Source: Phaeosaccion multiseriatum (lineage: Eukaryota; Ochrophyta, other classes). From it: a stretch of 64,000 nucleotides of DNA. A program made the translations under genes and the position numbers. The stretch is taken from positions 1,736,001 to 1,800,000 of the forward strand of contig OZ218954.1 of NCBI GenBank assembly GCA_965112735.1, in the 5' to 3' direction. Of the stretch, positions 44,001-53,973 are shown one piece after another (within the stretch, counting starts at the first letter, position 1; the number at the start of each line of letters is the position of its first letter). The notes beneath the pieces are model-generated. The model did no database searches. It was not told the DNA's origin and saw nothing but the letters and a program-made list of their open reading frames with translations.

Positions 44001-44914
44001 TGTATGGAAAGGGGGGATTACGAACGGAAGTGCAATGAAGCCTGCCCCGTGTCTTCAGTAAGTGAGTCTGAGACGGCTTCGCGTGTTCGGCTTCGTTTCC
44101 ATGAACAGCTTGCTTGGATGCCCCATTTTTCTTTCTGTACCCACACCTCTCGGCTCAACTCACCTTTTTCATCCCATCACTCTTGACGAAGTGTACGGCT
44201 CGATCGATTGGGTCTTTGGAGACCCCTGCGTCGCCGCTGAAGGCACTGAGGGGTGAGGAGATGCATTGAAGGGGAGAGTAGGGCAAAGGTGGAAGGGCGG
44301 ATAAGCAGTAGTAGTAGCAGCAGCAGCAGCAGCAGCAGAACACCTCCAACCTCCTATTCACCACTAGCACCAGCCCTATCCACCCTCGCAAACGCGGCAT
44401 AAAGCAGCTCGTACCCCACACGGAGCGCTGTGCAAGGACACCCTCTTTTCACCTACGCTGTGTAAGGACATCCTCTTTTCACCTACCTACTGGGTAGATC
44501 TGTCCGCCTTCTTCGCAACCCGGCGCCCAGAATCCGCCGGAAGGGCTGCATTCTACTCGCAGCACTATTGCTGCCCTCCTCTCTGAGTCGGCCTACTCCT
44601 GCAAAGAGGCTGCCGTTCCCCTCAGATATTCTTGGCGGGAATGAAGAGGACTGTCTACTGGCATGGTGATGGTGGGGATGGCATGATGCGCACTGCCATC
44701 GCCGCGGGGACGATTGCTCTCGCCTCCCCTGCCTCGCTAATCCCCTCCTGCCACTACTGCTGCGCCCCCTGCTGCTGCTGCTGCTGCTGCCTCCATTCAC
44801 AGCCCCAGCCGCGGGCCGTAAGGGTGCTAAGACATAGGCCAAGCACCCAACCGTGTTTGCGCTGCTGATGCCCACGGCCAGTAGCACTAGCAGGAGAACC
44901 TCACACCCTCGCAT
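41069..44914 (-). CDS. AI-2E/PerM family membrane permease with signal-like N terminus
   Basis: Nine exons in phase: 44914-44487, 44245-44164, 43932-43790, 43530-43404, 43171-43011, 42541-42379, 42173-42021, 41679-41485, 41314-41069 (565 residues). The N terminus MRGCEVLLLVLLAVGISSA looks like a signal peptide followed by a Ser/Arg-rich stretch, consistent with plastid delivery (inference). The body has multiple membrane helices; two (LGVWLGFFAVMYQVRPFYGV; LYTTMLFMSIFLASVLAV) come early. The C-terminal block is diagnostic of the family: LLVFLCSFIPVVGVFLSTVP, then GVHVVEAYLLNPQIYSSKLKLSP, then GLLIAVPLAVYM. Bacterial members export small molecules or ions, and the substrate here is unknown. 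Confidence 0.85.
42797..43010. repeat. (CTCA)n / (TGAG)n tetranucleotide repeat starting at a 5' splice site
   Basis: On the coding strand the donor CTACAG|GTGAGTCAGTGAGTCAG… at 43010 opens a roughly 210-bp run of GTGA units (first with TCA interruptions, then pure). The repeat unit is the splice-donor consensus. Confidence 0.95.
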
Positions 44915-45026
44915 CCTCGCCCTTGAGGTTGGAAGGGCAGGGAGAGAGATGGAATTGAATTCAAAGTATAGTAAGTCAAGGGGGGGGGAAGAAAGAGACG
45001 ATATCAAGAAAGAGAGAGCTATAAAA
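44915..45026. promoter_or_regulatory. About 110-bp bidirectional promoter, permease / plastid zinc-ribbon gene
   Basis: Only 112 bp lie between two divergent ATGs (44914 minus, 45027 plus), both of genes whose products start with signal-like sequences. A CTATAAAA stretch lies directly before the plus-strand ATG, too close to be its TATA box. Confidence 0.5.
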
Positions 45027-45914
45027 ATGCATCATGTCCGCGTGGTCGCTTCAGCAGCAGCAGTGCTGGCGGCTTCGGCGGTAGTAGGAGTAGGAAAGGG
45101 GAGCTGCCGCGGCGTAGCACTTGCCTTCGCTGCCTTCCCTTCGGTATGCGACCCCAGCAGAAGGCAGTCGGCGGCTGGGGGAGGCAAGAGGACAATGATG
45201 ATGATGGCGGCGCCCAGGAAGAAGTTGCCCGATCGATCTGTGGAGGTGAGGCCCAACTTGTACTATCCTTGCTGCCCAGCGCTGATGCAAATGCTCGGCC
45301 TGTCTCATGCGATTGCTCGGCCTGTCTCATGCGATTGTTGCTCGGTCATGTCCTCTTTGAGAAAGGTGTTCTGCTCCGCCTGTAAGACAAAGCTGTACAA
45401 GTACAAGAAGGGCGGGAAAGGGTCTCTGGTCAAGTGCTACGTCGAGCGCATCGTTGAGGACTACACGGGGGGAAAGCTCACCTGCCCCGGGTAAGGCTGG
45501 CCTCAGAAAGAGCATAAAGACCATGTCAGCACAAACATGGGGGGATGGAGGTATTTTGCCGTCTTTCCTCCTCCTTCTCTTTGTTGTGTTGACTCTCTGT
45601 GCGTGAAATGCCCCCCCCCTCCACCCGTACTCCCCATGCTGGCGTCTTTGCCTTCCCCACCTCCCCCCTCCAAGGTGCCAACAGGAGTTCGCACGGGCAC
45701 AAATGATCCATGGAAGACCCGCGTTCAAAATGGTAGGTGGCCGAATGCGGAGCCGCGAGCCGAGGAGGGGTAGAGATAGAGAGAACAGATGAGACGAACT
45801 TGGTGACAGAGCACTTCCTTGAACGTCTCTCACTCGTGACCATGTCACGATGCCTTCTTTGCACATTTTATCGTCTGTGAACAGATTGGAGGCAAGGTGT
45901 ACCAAAAGAAGTGA
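45027..45914 (+). CDS. Small plastid-targeted zinc-ribbon protein
   Basis: Exons 45027-45245, 45366-45490, 45675-45732, 45885-45914 (143 residues); all four junctions keep phase. The N terminus is a signal peptide (VRVVASAAAVLAASAVVGVG) then ALAF|AAFPS, matching the ochrophyte ASAFAP motif. The mature part is a compact basic domain: CSAC (residues 76-79), a YKYKKGGKGSLVKCYVERI stretch, CPGC (113-116), and FARAQMIHGRPAFKMIGGKV to the end. From memory this looks like a small conserved zinc-ribbon family of algae and plants of unknown role. The basic GKG loop would fit RNA or ribosome contact (inference). I could not confirm a family name. Confidence 0.8.
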
Positions 45915-46324
45915 ACGAGAGGCCCTGCTGCCCCCACTCTCCTTGCCCTTCGACCCAACGGCCGATTTCGCCCTCGCCGCTGGCGCCGTTGTCGCACCGT
46001 CATGCCTGTCTCCATGCACCCCGAGCGGCCTGTTGTACGGCTCTTCACCATGTGTGCTGCACCACACATGTGAAGATGTGTGGCCAATGCTGAAGGTAGT
46101 CAGCCGCCCATCCCGAAACACCAACCAAGCGGGACCGCAGTGGTTAGGGCGTCAGCAGCAGCAACAGGCGACGCCCGAATCACCCCACCCGTCGCACGTT
46201 CCTTCCCGACTCTTTCGGAGGGGACGGGGGCTATCTCTACGTGCCATGCAATAAGCATAAGCGCCGCGGCAGAGCCCTAGCGGCGCACCACCCTGCTCTC
46301 GCTCGGCCCTCCTCGGCGCGTCAG

Positions 46325-46958
46325 TCAATCCTCTTCCCCGCCGTGCTGTGCCTCCCTCAAGAGCTGCACCATTCGCCGGGCCGCGCGCTGGACGACAGCC
46401 TCGGTCAGCGGCAACGCAGGGAGGGAGGGGTGCACGCTCAAGCCATCTGTCTCCCCCCCTCCTCGTCCTGCTTGCGCTGTTAGCGCTGTTCTGCTCCGGG
46501 CCTTGGCCTGGAGGAAGGCGGCGCCGTCTTGGAAGCTGCCGAGCACGGTCTGCCAGTCGGCCAGGTCTCTGGAAGGAGGAACGGCATCGGGAAGAGGGAA
46601 GGGAAAGAGAGGGACATGAAGGCATCAGGGCACCAGCACCACAGACCAAGAGGGGTCGCGTCTTGGCGGTCAAATATTCCTCCCTTCCATGCGCCGAAAA
46701 AAGCTCAGGAGCTACTACAGTTAACTTAAGAATGAAATGATGGAGAGTTAATGGAAGACCTCGTTCCCCCGAGGATTCGCCCCCGTCCGGTCCGGACCCA
46801 CCTCTCTGAGGTGAAACAGGCGTTGTCTCCCCCCAGCGCCTCCCTCCACTCGGCCAGGCACTCCAGAGTGAAGTGAAGCTGCGCATCCGCCACCTGCCGG
46901 GGGAGGAGAGAGGCCACAACGAGGACCGCCGAACCGCATTAATGGCATGGACGCACAT

Positions 46959-47001
<43 letters not shown>

Positions 47002-47525
47002 CTTGCCATGAAGTGACGTAAGAGCGCCACTCCATTCTTCCCGGGCACACCACCGCTCGTACACATTCAGGCTTGCTATTGGTCTCGCTTCTCCGAGTGG
47101 CCCAACCACGGCGCTTCACCCCCCTGCCCCGTTCCGACCCTGCCTTCTTCGCGCAAGCTACCCCACCACCCCACCCGTTCAGTTCACTTCACTTCGTGAG
47201 ACCGTACTTATCCAAAAAAACCGAACGCGCGATCAAAAACAAGCCATCTGCATCTTCTCCTCTATTTAATACTACTACAAATAATAATAATAATAAACCC
47301 CACACCTTACCTTTCTCAAGTGTTGCCCGAGCTCCCTCTCCACTTGCGGCGTGGGGGCCATCATCGGCTGTGGTCGGCCCAGGGGAAGCCCTTCCTCCCA
47401 CTGCTCCTCCCGCACCTCCCGAAGCCACACCCTCCGCAGGGCCTGCACCAGGGCCAAGGGAGGCGGGGCTTCTTCTGACGGCCCTTTCTCGCCTGCTGCT
47501 ACTACTGTATCACCAACTGTTGTTG

Positions 47526-47563
<38 letters not shown>

Positions 47564-49540
47564 GCTGCCACTTGTGCCTCTTTAGCTTCTGCCAATCCCA
47601 CCGCGAATTTGAGGCTCCCTGTGGCTGTTGCTGCCTTCTCCATGGGAGCCGACGGCCCTCTTCCTTCTGCGAGCGTCTCTGCCCTTCCCGCCAAGGCTTT
47701 TGCATGCTTGTACGCCACCTCTGCTACCCTGGTGGTCGCTGCCGTCGCGGTGACTACCGCCATTCCTGCCTCGTTCGTCGCCAGCTTGGCTGCAGTCAAC
47801 ACTGCTGCGATCGCCTCTGGCGTTGGGGGAGGCGGCACTCTTGCCCCAGTAGCAGCAGCGAGAGCAGGAGGAGGAGGACGAGTGGGAGGGGAAGGCACGG
47901 CCGATGAGCGACTCGGCGACGACAAGACGGATGAGCCATTGCTAGCACCCGCCGCACCCGCGTCGAGTTCGCCTTCCTTCAGAGGCGCCCGCCCGGCGCT
48001 TCTTCCTCCTCCCCCGCGGCCCGCACTTGGGCTTCCCTCTACAGGCCCGCCAGAGCCGCCGGCGGAACGCTCTGGCCCGTAGAGGACTTGCTGGAAGGTT
48101 GGGGGAGGAGGAGGAGGAGGAGGAGGAGGAGGAGGAGGAGGAGCAGGGAGGGCTCGCGCGCAGGCTTGCCTCGGCGTCTCCCCACATGCCCCTGCGTAGC
48201 AGTCTCTCCTCCATTGGAAGCTCCGCGCCGACCCGTCGCTCTTGCGTGCAATGTTCACTGCGACACTTCTCTCCACGACCGCCCCTGCCGCCGCAGATGG
48301 CAGCGTGGGATTCTTCGTTCCCTCGTGCTCGCTCTGGTCCTCGCCATTCTCCTCCCACGACTCTGCCAGCACCTCGTCAAGCAGCTCTCCTTCGCTGAGC
48401 TCGCCGCTCAAGTCGTGCTCCTCCAGGAGTACACAGGGTGGGGTGTCCACGGCAGGGAGGGGGGCGTCGTGCTGCTGCTCGAGGTCAGGGAGGCAGGCCA
48501 GCGGAACCGGCCACGCACCCCACGGTAGAAGTGCAGGACGGGCCCAGCGCTTGTATGTCGTGAGCAAACGTCGCATCTGTGGAGGGAGGAGGGGGGGGGG
48601 GGTGTGTGATGAGTAGAGGGAAGGGGACAGGGAGAGGGGAGAGGTACGGGTCACTTGAAACACGCATTGGTTGAATAAGGACCCCCAGAGGAGAGGGTCA
48701 GAAGACGTGAGACCGAGTGCACCAGAGGAGGGCACTGGAGGAGGCGCCGGAAGATCAGAAACCTTCGCCCAGAAAGACATCAGGCGCATATATATAACTA
48801 ACCAAATCGCATTTTATGTCCACAGAAATCGAGCTCCCTTCTCTTCTACTCACCTCCCGCATTTCGGCATCCTTCTCTCGCTGCTCAAAGACTTGGCTCC
48901 TCCTCTGCCTCTCCTTGGCCTCTGCCTGGCGGCGATCTGCCTTCGTCGCTCCGGTGGACGCAGACTCGACTCCTCTCTTCGGCTTACCGTATGGCACGCG
49001 TATCAAGGTCGCCATCTGCGAGGACTTGTTCTGTGCATTGGCGGTGCTCTGCTTGTTCGTGGTCCCGGCCCTTTTGCGCGAAGACTTGTGCACCCCCTTC
49101 CTCATTGCAGCAAGGTCCTCCATCACTGTGGCTATATCCTGTCTTCCGTATTTCTTGCTATCGCCGTCTTCCTCCAGAAAAGCTTGCCGCTGTGCGAGAG
49201 CGTAGTCTAGCCCCTTGAGCCGCCGCTTACCGGGTTCCTGCAGTGGCGAGACGAGAGGCCCCTGCTGCTGCTGCAGCGCCAGCGCTCGCCGCCCCTCCTT
49301 GTAGCCAAAGTTGAAGAGCATACGCCCCTCTTCCAGATCTCGTCTCCGCTGCTCCCTATGCGTAAGCTGGAGGGACGGAGAACGTGCCTCGCCCCTGCTG
49401 CCTTCTTCGCCCCCTTCTTGCCCGAGAGGAGCAGCCCAATCGGCGTCGTCCTCGTCGTCGCCATAACGCCTCTGCTCCTCTACTCCACCGATAGGCCTCC
49501 TTCTCTTCCTGCTGCCCGACGCCATACTGGCAACCGGCAT
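46325..49540 (-). CDS. Unknown 762-residue protein with charged N terminus and Ala-rich middle
   Basis: Exons 49540-48854, 48576-47311, 46893-46802, 46568-46325; GGGAG|GTGAG, AGAAAG|GTAAGG and GAGAG|GTGGG join in phase. Start ATG at 49540. The N terminus is basic and acidic with a possible nuclear signal (SRKRRRP) and a conserved-looking MLFNFGYKEGRRAL segment. Exon 2 opens with RRLLTTYKRWARPALLPWG and contains a Pro run encoded by a GGA repeat (48105-48141) and a long Ala-rich helix with Thr runs. The last two exons (AQLHFTLECLAEWREALGG; LADWQTVLGSFQDGAAFLQA) look like folded helices. No family recognised. Confidence 0.55.
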
Positions 49541-49733
49541 GGCGTCTTAACTTCTCCCCCTCCCTTCGCGTATGTAGTCTCGGGTGAGTAGGGGGGGAGG
49601 GGGGGAGAGGGGAGAGGGGAAAGGGGAAAAGCGATATCGAAAAGCGGCAAGATGGCACTAGACGGGCGATTACATCGCTCTCGCAACACATTATTATCAT
49701 CACATGGTGCTTTACGGCTCATGAGCTCATGAG
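49541..49733. promoter_or_regulatory. Bidirectional promoter, unknown gene / pantothenate synthetase
   Basis: 193 bp between divergent ATGs (49540 minus, 49734 plus). Contains a plus-strand G/A-rich tract (49591-49633), a TTATTATCATCAC stretch, and ATGAGCTC repeated just before the plus-strand start. Confidence 0.45.
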
Positions 49734-50134
49734 ATGCTTTTCAGACTGCAAGCTGTGAGGGCTTGCCTATTGCCCAGGGCAGAGGCAGGAGCAGCAGGGG
49801 CAGTCTATAGTTCGCATAGAAGGAGGAGAGCAGCGGAACGAGGAGAAGGGGAAGGGAGCAGATTGCAGAGACCGCCACAGCCGCTGTCGTTCAGACCGCC
49901 GAAGCCGCTGCCGCAGTTATCTGCTGCTTACAGGAGCCTTTCCTCTTACGCGACAATGGAATCTCTGTCATCATCAGAGGAAGGTGCGAGATCCCGTTCA
50001 CTCCCCCAACCCCCCCCTCTCTTGTTTTACCTCAACTGTGCTTTTTTTCAAAGCCCGTCTCGCAATTCCAACCCGCATTTCCTCCCCTAAGTGCCCCCCT
50101 TATTCTGTCATTGTCTCCCTCTCTCCCTCTCTCT

Positions 50135-50215
<81 letters not shown>

Positions 50216-50219
50216 CCTT

Positions 50220-50251
<32 letters not shown>

Positions 50252-53080
50252 CTCTCTCTCCCTCCCTCTGCCTCACACTCACAAACATCGCGAACTGGGC
50301 TCGCAGAGGCGGTAGCGGCGGCGGAAGAAGCAGACCCTCGCGTGTATAGCAGCGTTTCGGGCTTTCGAGAGGCTAGACGGAAGGCGAAGGTGGCAGCAGG
50401 GGCGGCAGGGCGGCCCGCAACCGTCGGCTTCGTCCCCACAATGGGGGCCTTGCACGATGCACATCTCTGTGAGTGGGGGCGCACGTTGACCCCATCTTGC
50501 GTCGCCTGGCCGCGCCTCACCCCTCTCTCCCCCTCTCACCCCCACTGTACACCTACACTCTCCCTCGATGTGTGTGTGTGTGTGTGTGTGTGCGTGTGTG
50601 TATATGTTTGTGCTGCACGTAGCCCTCTTCCGCCGCGCCCGGGCCGAGTGTGACGTGGTGGTGGCCTCCATCTTCGTCAACCCCACGCAGTTCGGCGAGA
50701 ACGAGGACTTCGACGATTACCCACGCCAGCTGCGGCAGGACGTCGCGGCGCTCGACAAAGAGGGGCTCGTGGACTTGGTCTTCGCCCCGCAGAGAGAGGA
50801 GGTGGGAGAGAGCAAGGGGGGGCGGGGCGCAGTCGCTATTGCGTGTGTTGTGTGTGTGTGTGTGTGTGTGTGCATGCATCCAGCCCCCCTCCTCGATCAC
50901 GGGCAAAGCTTCCTCACCGGAGGCAGGTTGCGCGATTTTTTTTTATACATACACACAGAGAGAGAGAGAGACTTTCGTTGGCTCGACACACACTCTCTCG
51001 CTCCTGTTGCGTCGTGCTTCTCCTCCTTTTTCGTGCGTGGGAACACTACTCCACTGGAAGTCGCAGGCATGCACCCATTAAGCCCATATCCCTTCCCTCT
51101 TCTCGCTCAGATGTACGCTCCCAATCAGCGCATCTCCGTGAATGCTGGAACCTTCGAAGACTTACCCGAGGGGAAGGCCCGGCCCGGACACTTTAGCGGG
51201 GTGGCCACTATAGTGAGTAGTGAGCGGGTGGGTGGGTGGGTGGGTGGGTGGGTGCGCATGACTCTGTGTAGGGGGGGGCGGTGGTGAATGACTGGGTGGT
51301 GACTCGGTGACTTAAGTAAGTGCGTGAGTGCGTGCGTGCGTGCGTGCGTGCGTGCGTGGATGTGTGTACCGGGGGGCAAGCTGCTTGGAAGGAGACCACA
51401 CGCAAAGCGCTGGGCTGAAAAGAGGACGGCGTGTGTTTCAAGCCTCCCAATTGTAAGCAGCTCCTCCTCACCCCCCCCCCCCCGCCCTTCGCTGACATAC
51501 GACTAAGCCACTCTTCCCTCGGTCGTGCTGCTCCTCCTCGGCGTCATCACTGTCTCGTCTCTCCGTCTCTCTCCTGTCTCTTTTGTCTCACGTCTTTCAC
51601 CGCCTCTGATTGGCGGCGGTAGGTAGCCAAGCTGTTGAGCATTGTGCGTGCCGACAAGGCTTACTTTGGGCAGAAGGACGCCGCCCAATGCGTACTCATC
51701 CATAGGCTGGTGGAAGACCTCAACTTGCACACGCAGGTACAGGCGCACGAGAGGAGGGACGGGGTGAGAGGAGAGACTGCTCGGAGCAGCCACCCCTCTA
51801 CTTGTTAGACCGCCGTGGGTGGAGCTCGATACAGACTCTCTGAACGGAACTGCTGGGACTGGGGGGCCGTGGGGCCCAGCACTGCGGAGACCAATGAGGA
51901 GGGAGGGATGTGCCCCCAGTTGCCTAGCAGCTCACTCTCCTTCACAGAGACGACGACCAGTTTTAGTCTCAAGTTAGGCTTAGGCTTCGCTTAGGCACCG
52001 CACAGGGGAGACTGGTTGGACGCCTGGGCCCTGGCTCATGCAGTACAAAGAGTGCTGCAGCAGCTCGCCCTGACGGACGCGAGTGTATTTCTTCCCCACC
52101 CCATGCTCTGCCTCGGCTTTCTCTCTCTGTCTCACTGTCTCACTGTCTCACTGTCACTACCTCTGCGTCGCAGGTTGTGGTGTGTCCCACAGGCAGGGAG
52201 GCAGACGGGCTCGCCATGTCAAGCCGAAACGCGTATCTGTCCGCAGAGGAGCGTCACAGGGCCCCCGTGGTGTACGCCAGCCTGTTGAAGGGGCTGGAGG
52301 CTTTCCAAGGGGCCGTCGGGTCAGGTCAGTCAATCAGTCCGTCAGTCAGTCAGTCAATCTGTCAATCAATCAGTCAATCAATTTACTTACTGACCCGACG
52401 GTCTTGAAGGGGCCGTCAATCTCTCCCGAGGACCTGGCAAGTGAAAGCAAGGGGGTGCTCTTATATTACAGTGTGTGTGTATGTGGACTACTTCCTTCTT
52501 GTTGTTGTTTGGAATCGTGTCTATCGTAGGGGCCACGGGCGTGAGTAGCAGGAGCATCGTCGAGGCCGTGAGGAGACATCTCGACACGGAACCCCTCATC
52601 AAGCGCGTGGAGTACGTATCGGTGGGCAGTCCGGAGGTGAGAGCAGAAGGGCTCTGTCCATCCACTGCCTTCCATGTTACTACTTCCAGGGGTGGCTGTG
52701 ACCAGATCCCCCCCTCCCCTTTCCCCCCTAGCTCAATCCGTACATACTTATGTCTCTCTGTATGTGTGTGCGTGCGTGCGTGCGTGCGTGTGCGTATGTG
52801 TCTGTGTGTGTATGTGTGTGTGTGCGTGTGCGTGTGTGTGTGCGTGCGCGTGTGCGTGCGTGCGTGTGTGTATGTGTCTGTATGTGTATGTGTGTGTGCG
52901 TGTGTGTGTGTGTGCGTGCGTGTGTGTGTGTGTATCCAGACGATGGAGGAGGTGCGTGAGGTACAGCGCGATGCGGAGGCGGTGCTGTCCCTTGCCGTCA
53001 AGCTTGGAGAGGTCCGCCTCATCGACAACATTCGCATCCGCGCCGAGAGCCCAGAGGAGGAGGAGCAGGGGAGGAGATGA
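49734..53080 (+). CDS. panC: Pantothenate synthetase (pantoate-beta-alanine ligase)
   Basis: Joins pantoate and beta-alanine using ATP, the last step to vitamin B5. Eight exons in phase: 49734-49983, 50307-50468, 50623-50801, 51111-51212, 51623-51736, 52174-52324, 52530-52636, 52940-53080 (401 residues). Motifs: [16 protein letters not shown] (HIGH-type site, with Ala where Gly is usual, His 133 and 136), [41 protein letters not shown], and GLAMSSRN. An N-terminal extension of about 80 residues, Arg/Ala/Ser-rich and lacking acidic residues at first, looks like an organelle transit peptide. Introns carry CT, GT, GGGT and GTCA repeats, several starting at the donor. Confidence 0.94.
50105..50275 (+). 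repeat. (CT)n repeat in panC intron 1
   Basis: About 170 bp of CT dinucleotides with CCCT and TTCT interruptions, ending about 30 bp before the acceptor of exon 2 (50307). Confidence 0.95.
52753..52936 (+). repeat. (GT)n/(GTGC)n repeat in panC intron 7
   Basis: GT, GTGC and GTAT units fill the 3' two thirds of the intron up to TATCCAG|ACG, the exon 8 acceptor, which therefore lacks a normal pyrimidine tract. Confidence 0.9.
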
Positions 53081-53973
53081 AGGCTCAAGGCCGCCGATTG
53101 ATTGGTAGGCAGAGAAAGCCTACCTACCCTATGTAGGTCTTGGCTTTCGGCCACGTATGGTGTATCGTACCTGTAGAAGAGGGGAGAGGTGTGACGAAGA
53201 GGCAAAGAGGCAAAGTGAGGAGCCGTCCCTTGCCAAGTGTCAAGTGCCGCATGCGTTGCTTTTTAATTCCTGCTTTTTCTTTAATTTTTTATTAAAATTA
53301 AAATTAAAACAAACACGTATTTTTTTTCCTTCTTTTTTCAGCTTATTACTTCTGTTTTTTCTTTCACTACCTTCACACCGCATCCCCCCCTTGCCACCCC
53401 TAATCTGTATGCGGACGACAGAACCATCCGCCAATTTACACGCCAAACACTGACAGCTATGTTACAGTTACACCAGGCCTGCACACAAGCTGTTCTGTTC
53501 ACCACACGTTGTTCGCGGCGATGTGCCTCGCCGCTCCAAAAAGTTATGTACACCCATTTCGCTGTACTCCATAGGGGACAAAGATGGCGCTTCTCTGCCA
53601 ACCTCTGCCGCCGCCCGCCGTCCCCTCACCCCCTGCCGAAGCTGCAAGTAGGGAGAAGAGTTAGCTTTCTCCACCAGCACTGCTCACCCCTCTGAAAGCG
53701 AGAGGAAAGACTCTCCCCCCCTTTTATAGGGAGGGGGCCTCCCTGGGCCTCCCTCCCCCCCCCCCCCCCCCCACACGCCTGCACCACGTGTACTATTCTT
53801 TCTACAGCCGTTTCTGTGGCTACTGTCGCGTACATGTTTGATGTGATGGCGCGTCTTTACACTACTTGCACCCCCCTATTTCTACCGCGCCCCTTTGCCC
53901 TCCTGCCCGCCGTGTCTTTCTCTCTTTCTCCCGTTTCAGCTCTTACCACCTGCATTTCCTTCCTCTTTTCGTT
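53081..53973. other. Convergent intergenic region with A/T-rich block
   Basis: Between the panC stop and the RNA-binding gene stop. A strongly A/T-rich block (53260-53350, TTTAATTTTTTATTAAAATTA) suits 3' ends for both genes. A C run lies at 53755-53772. No gene seen. Confidence 0.45.
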
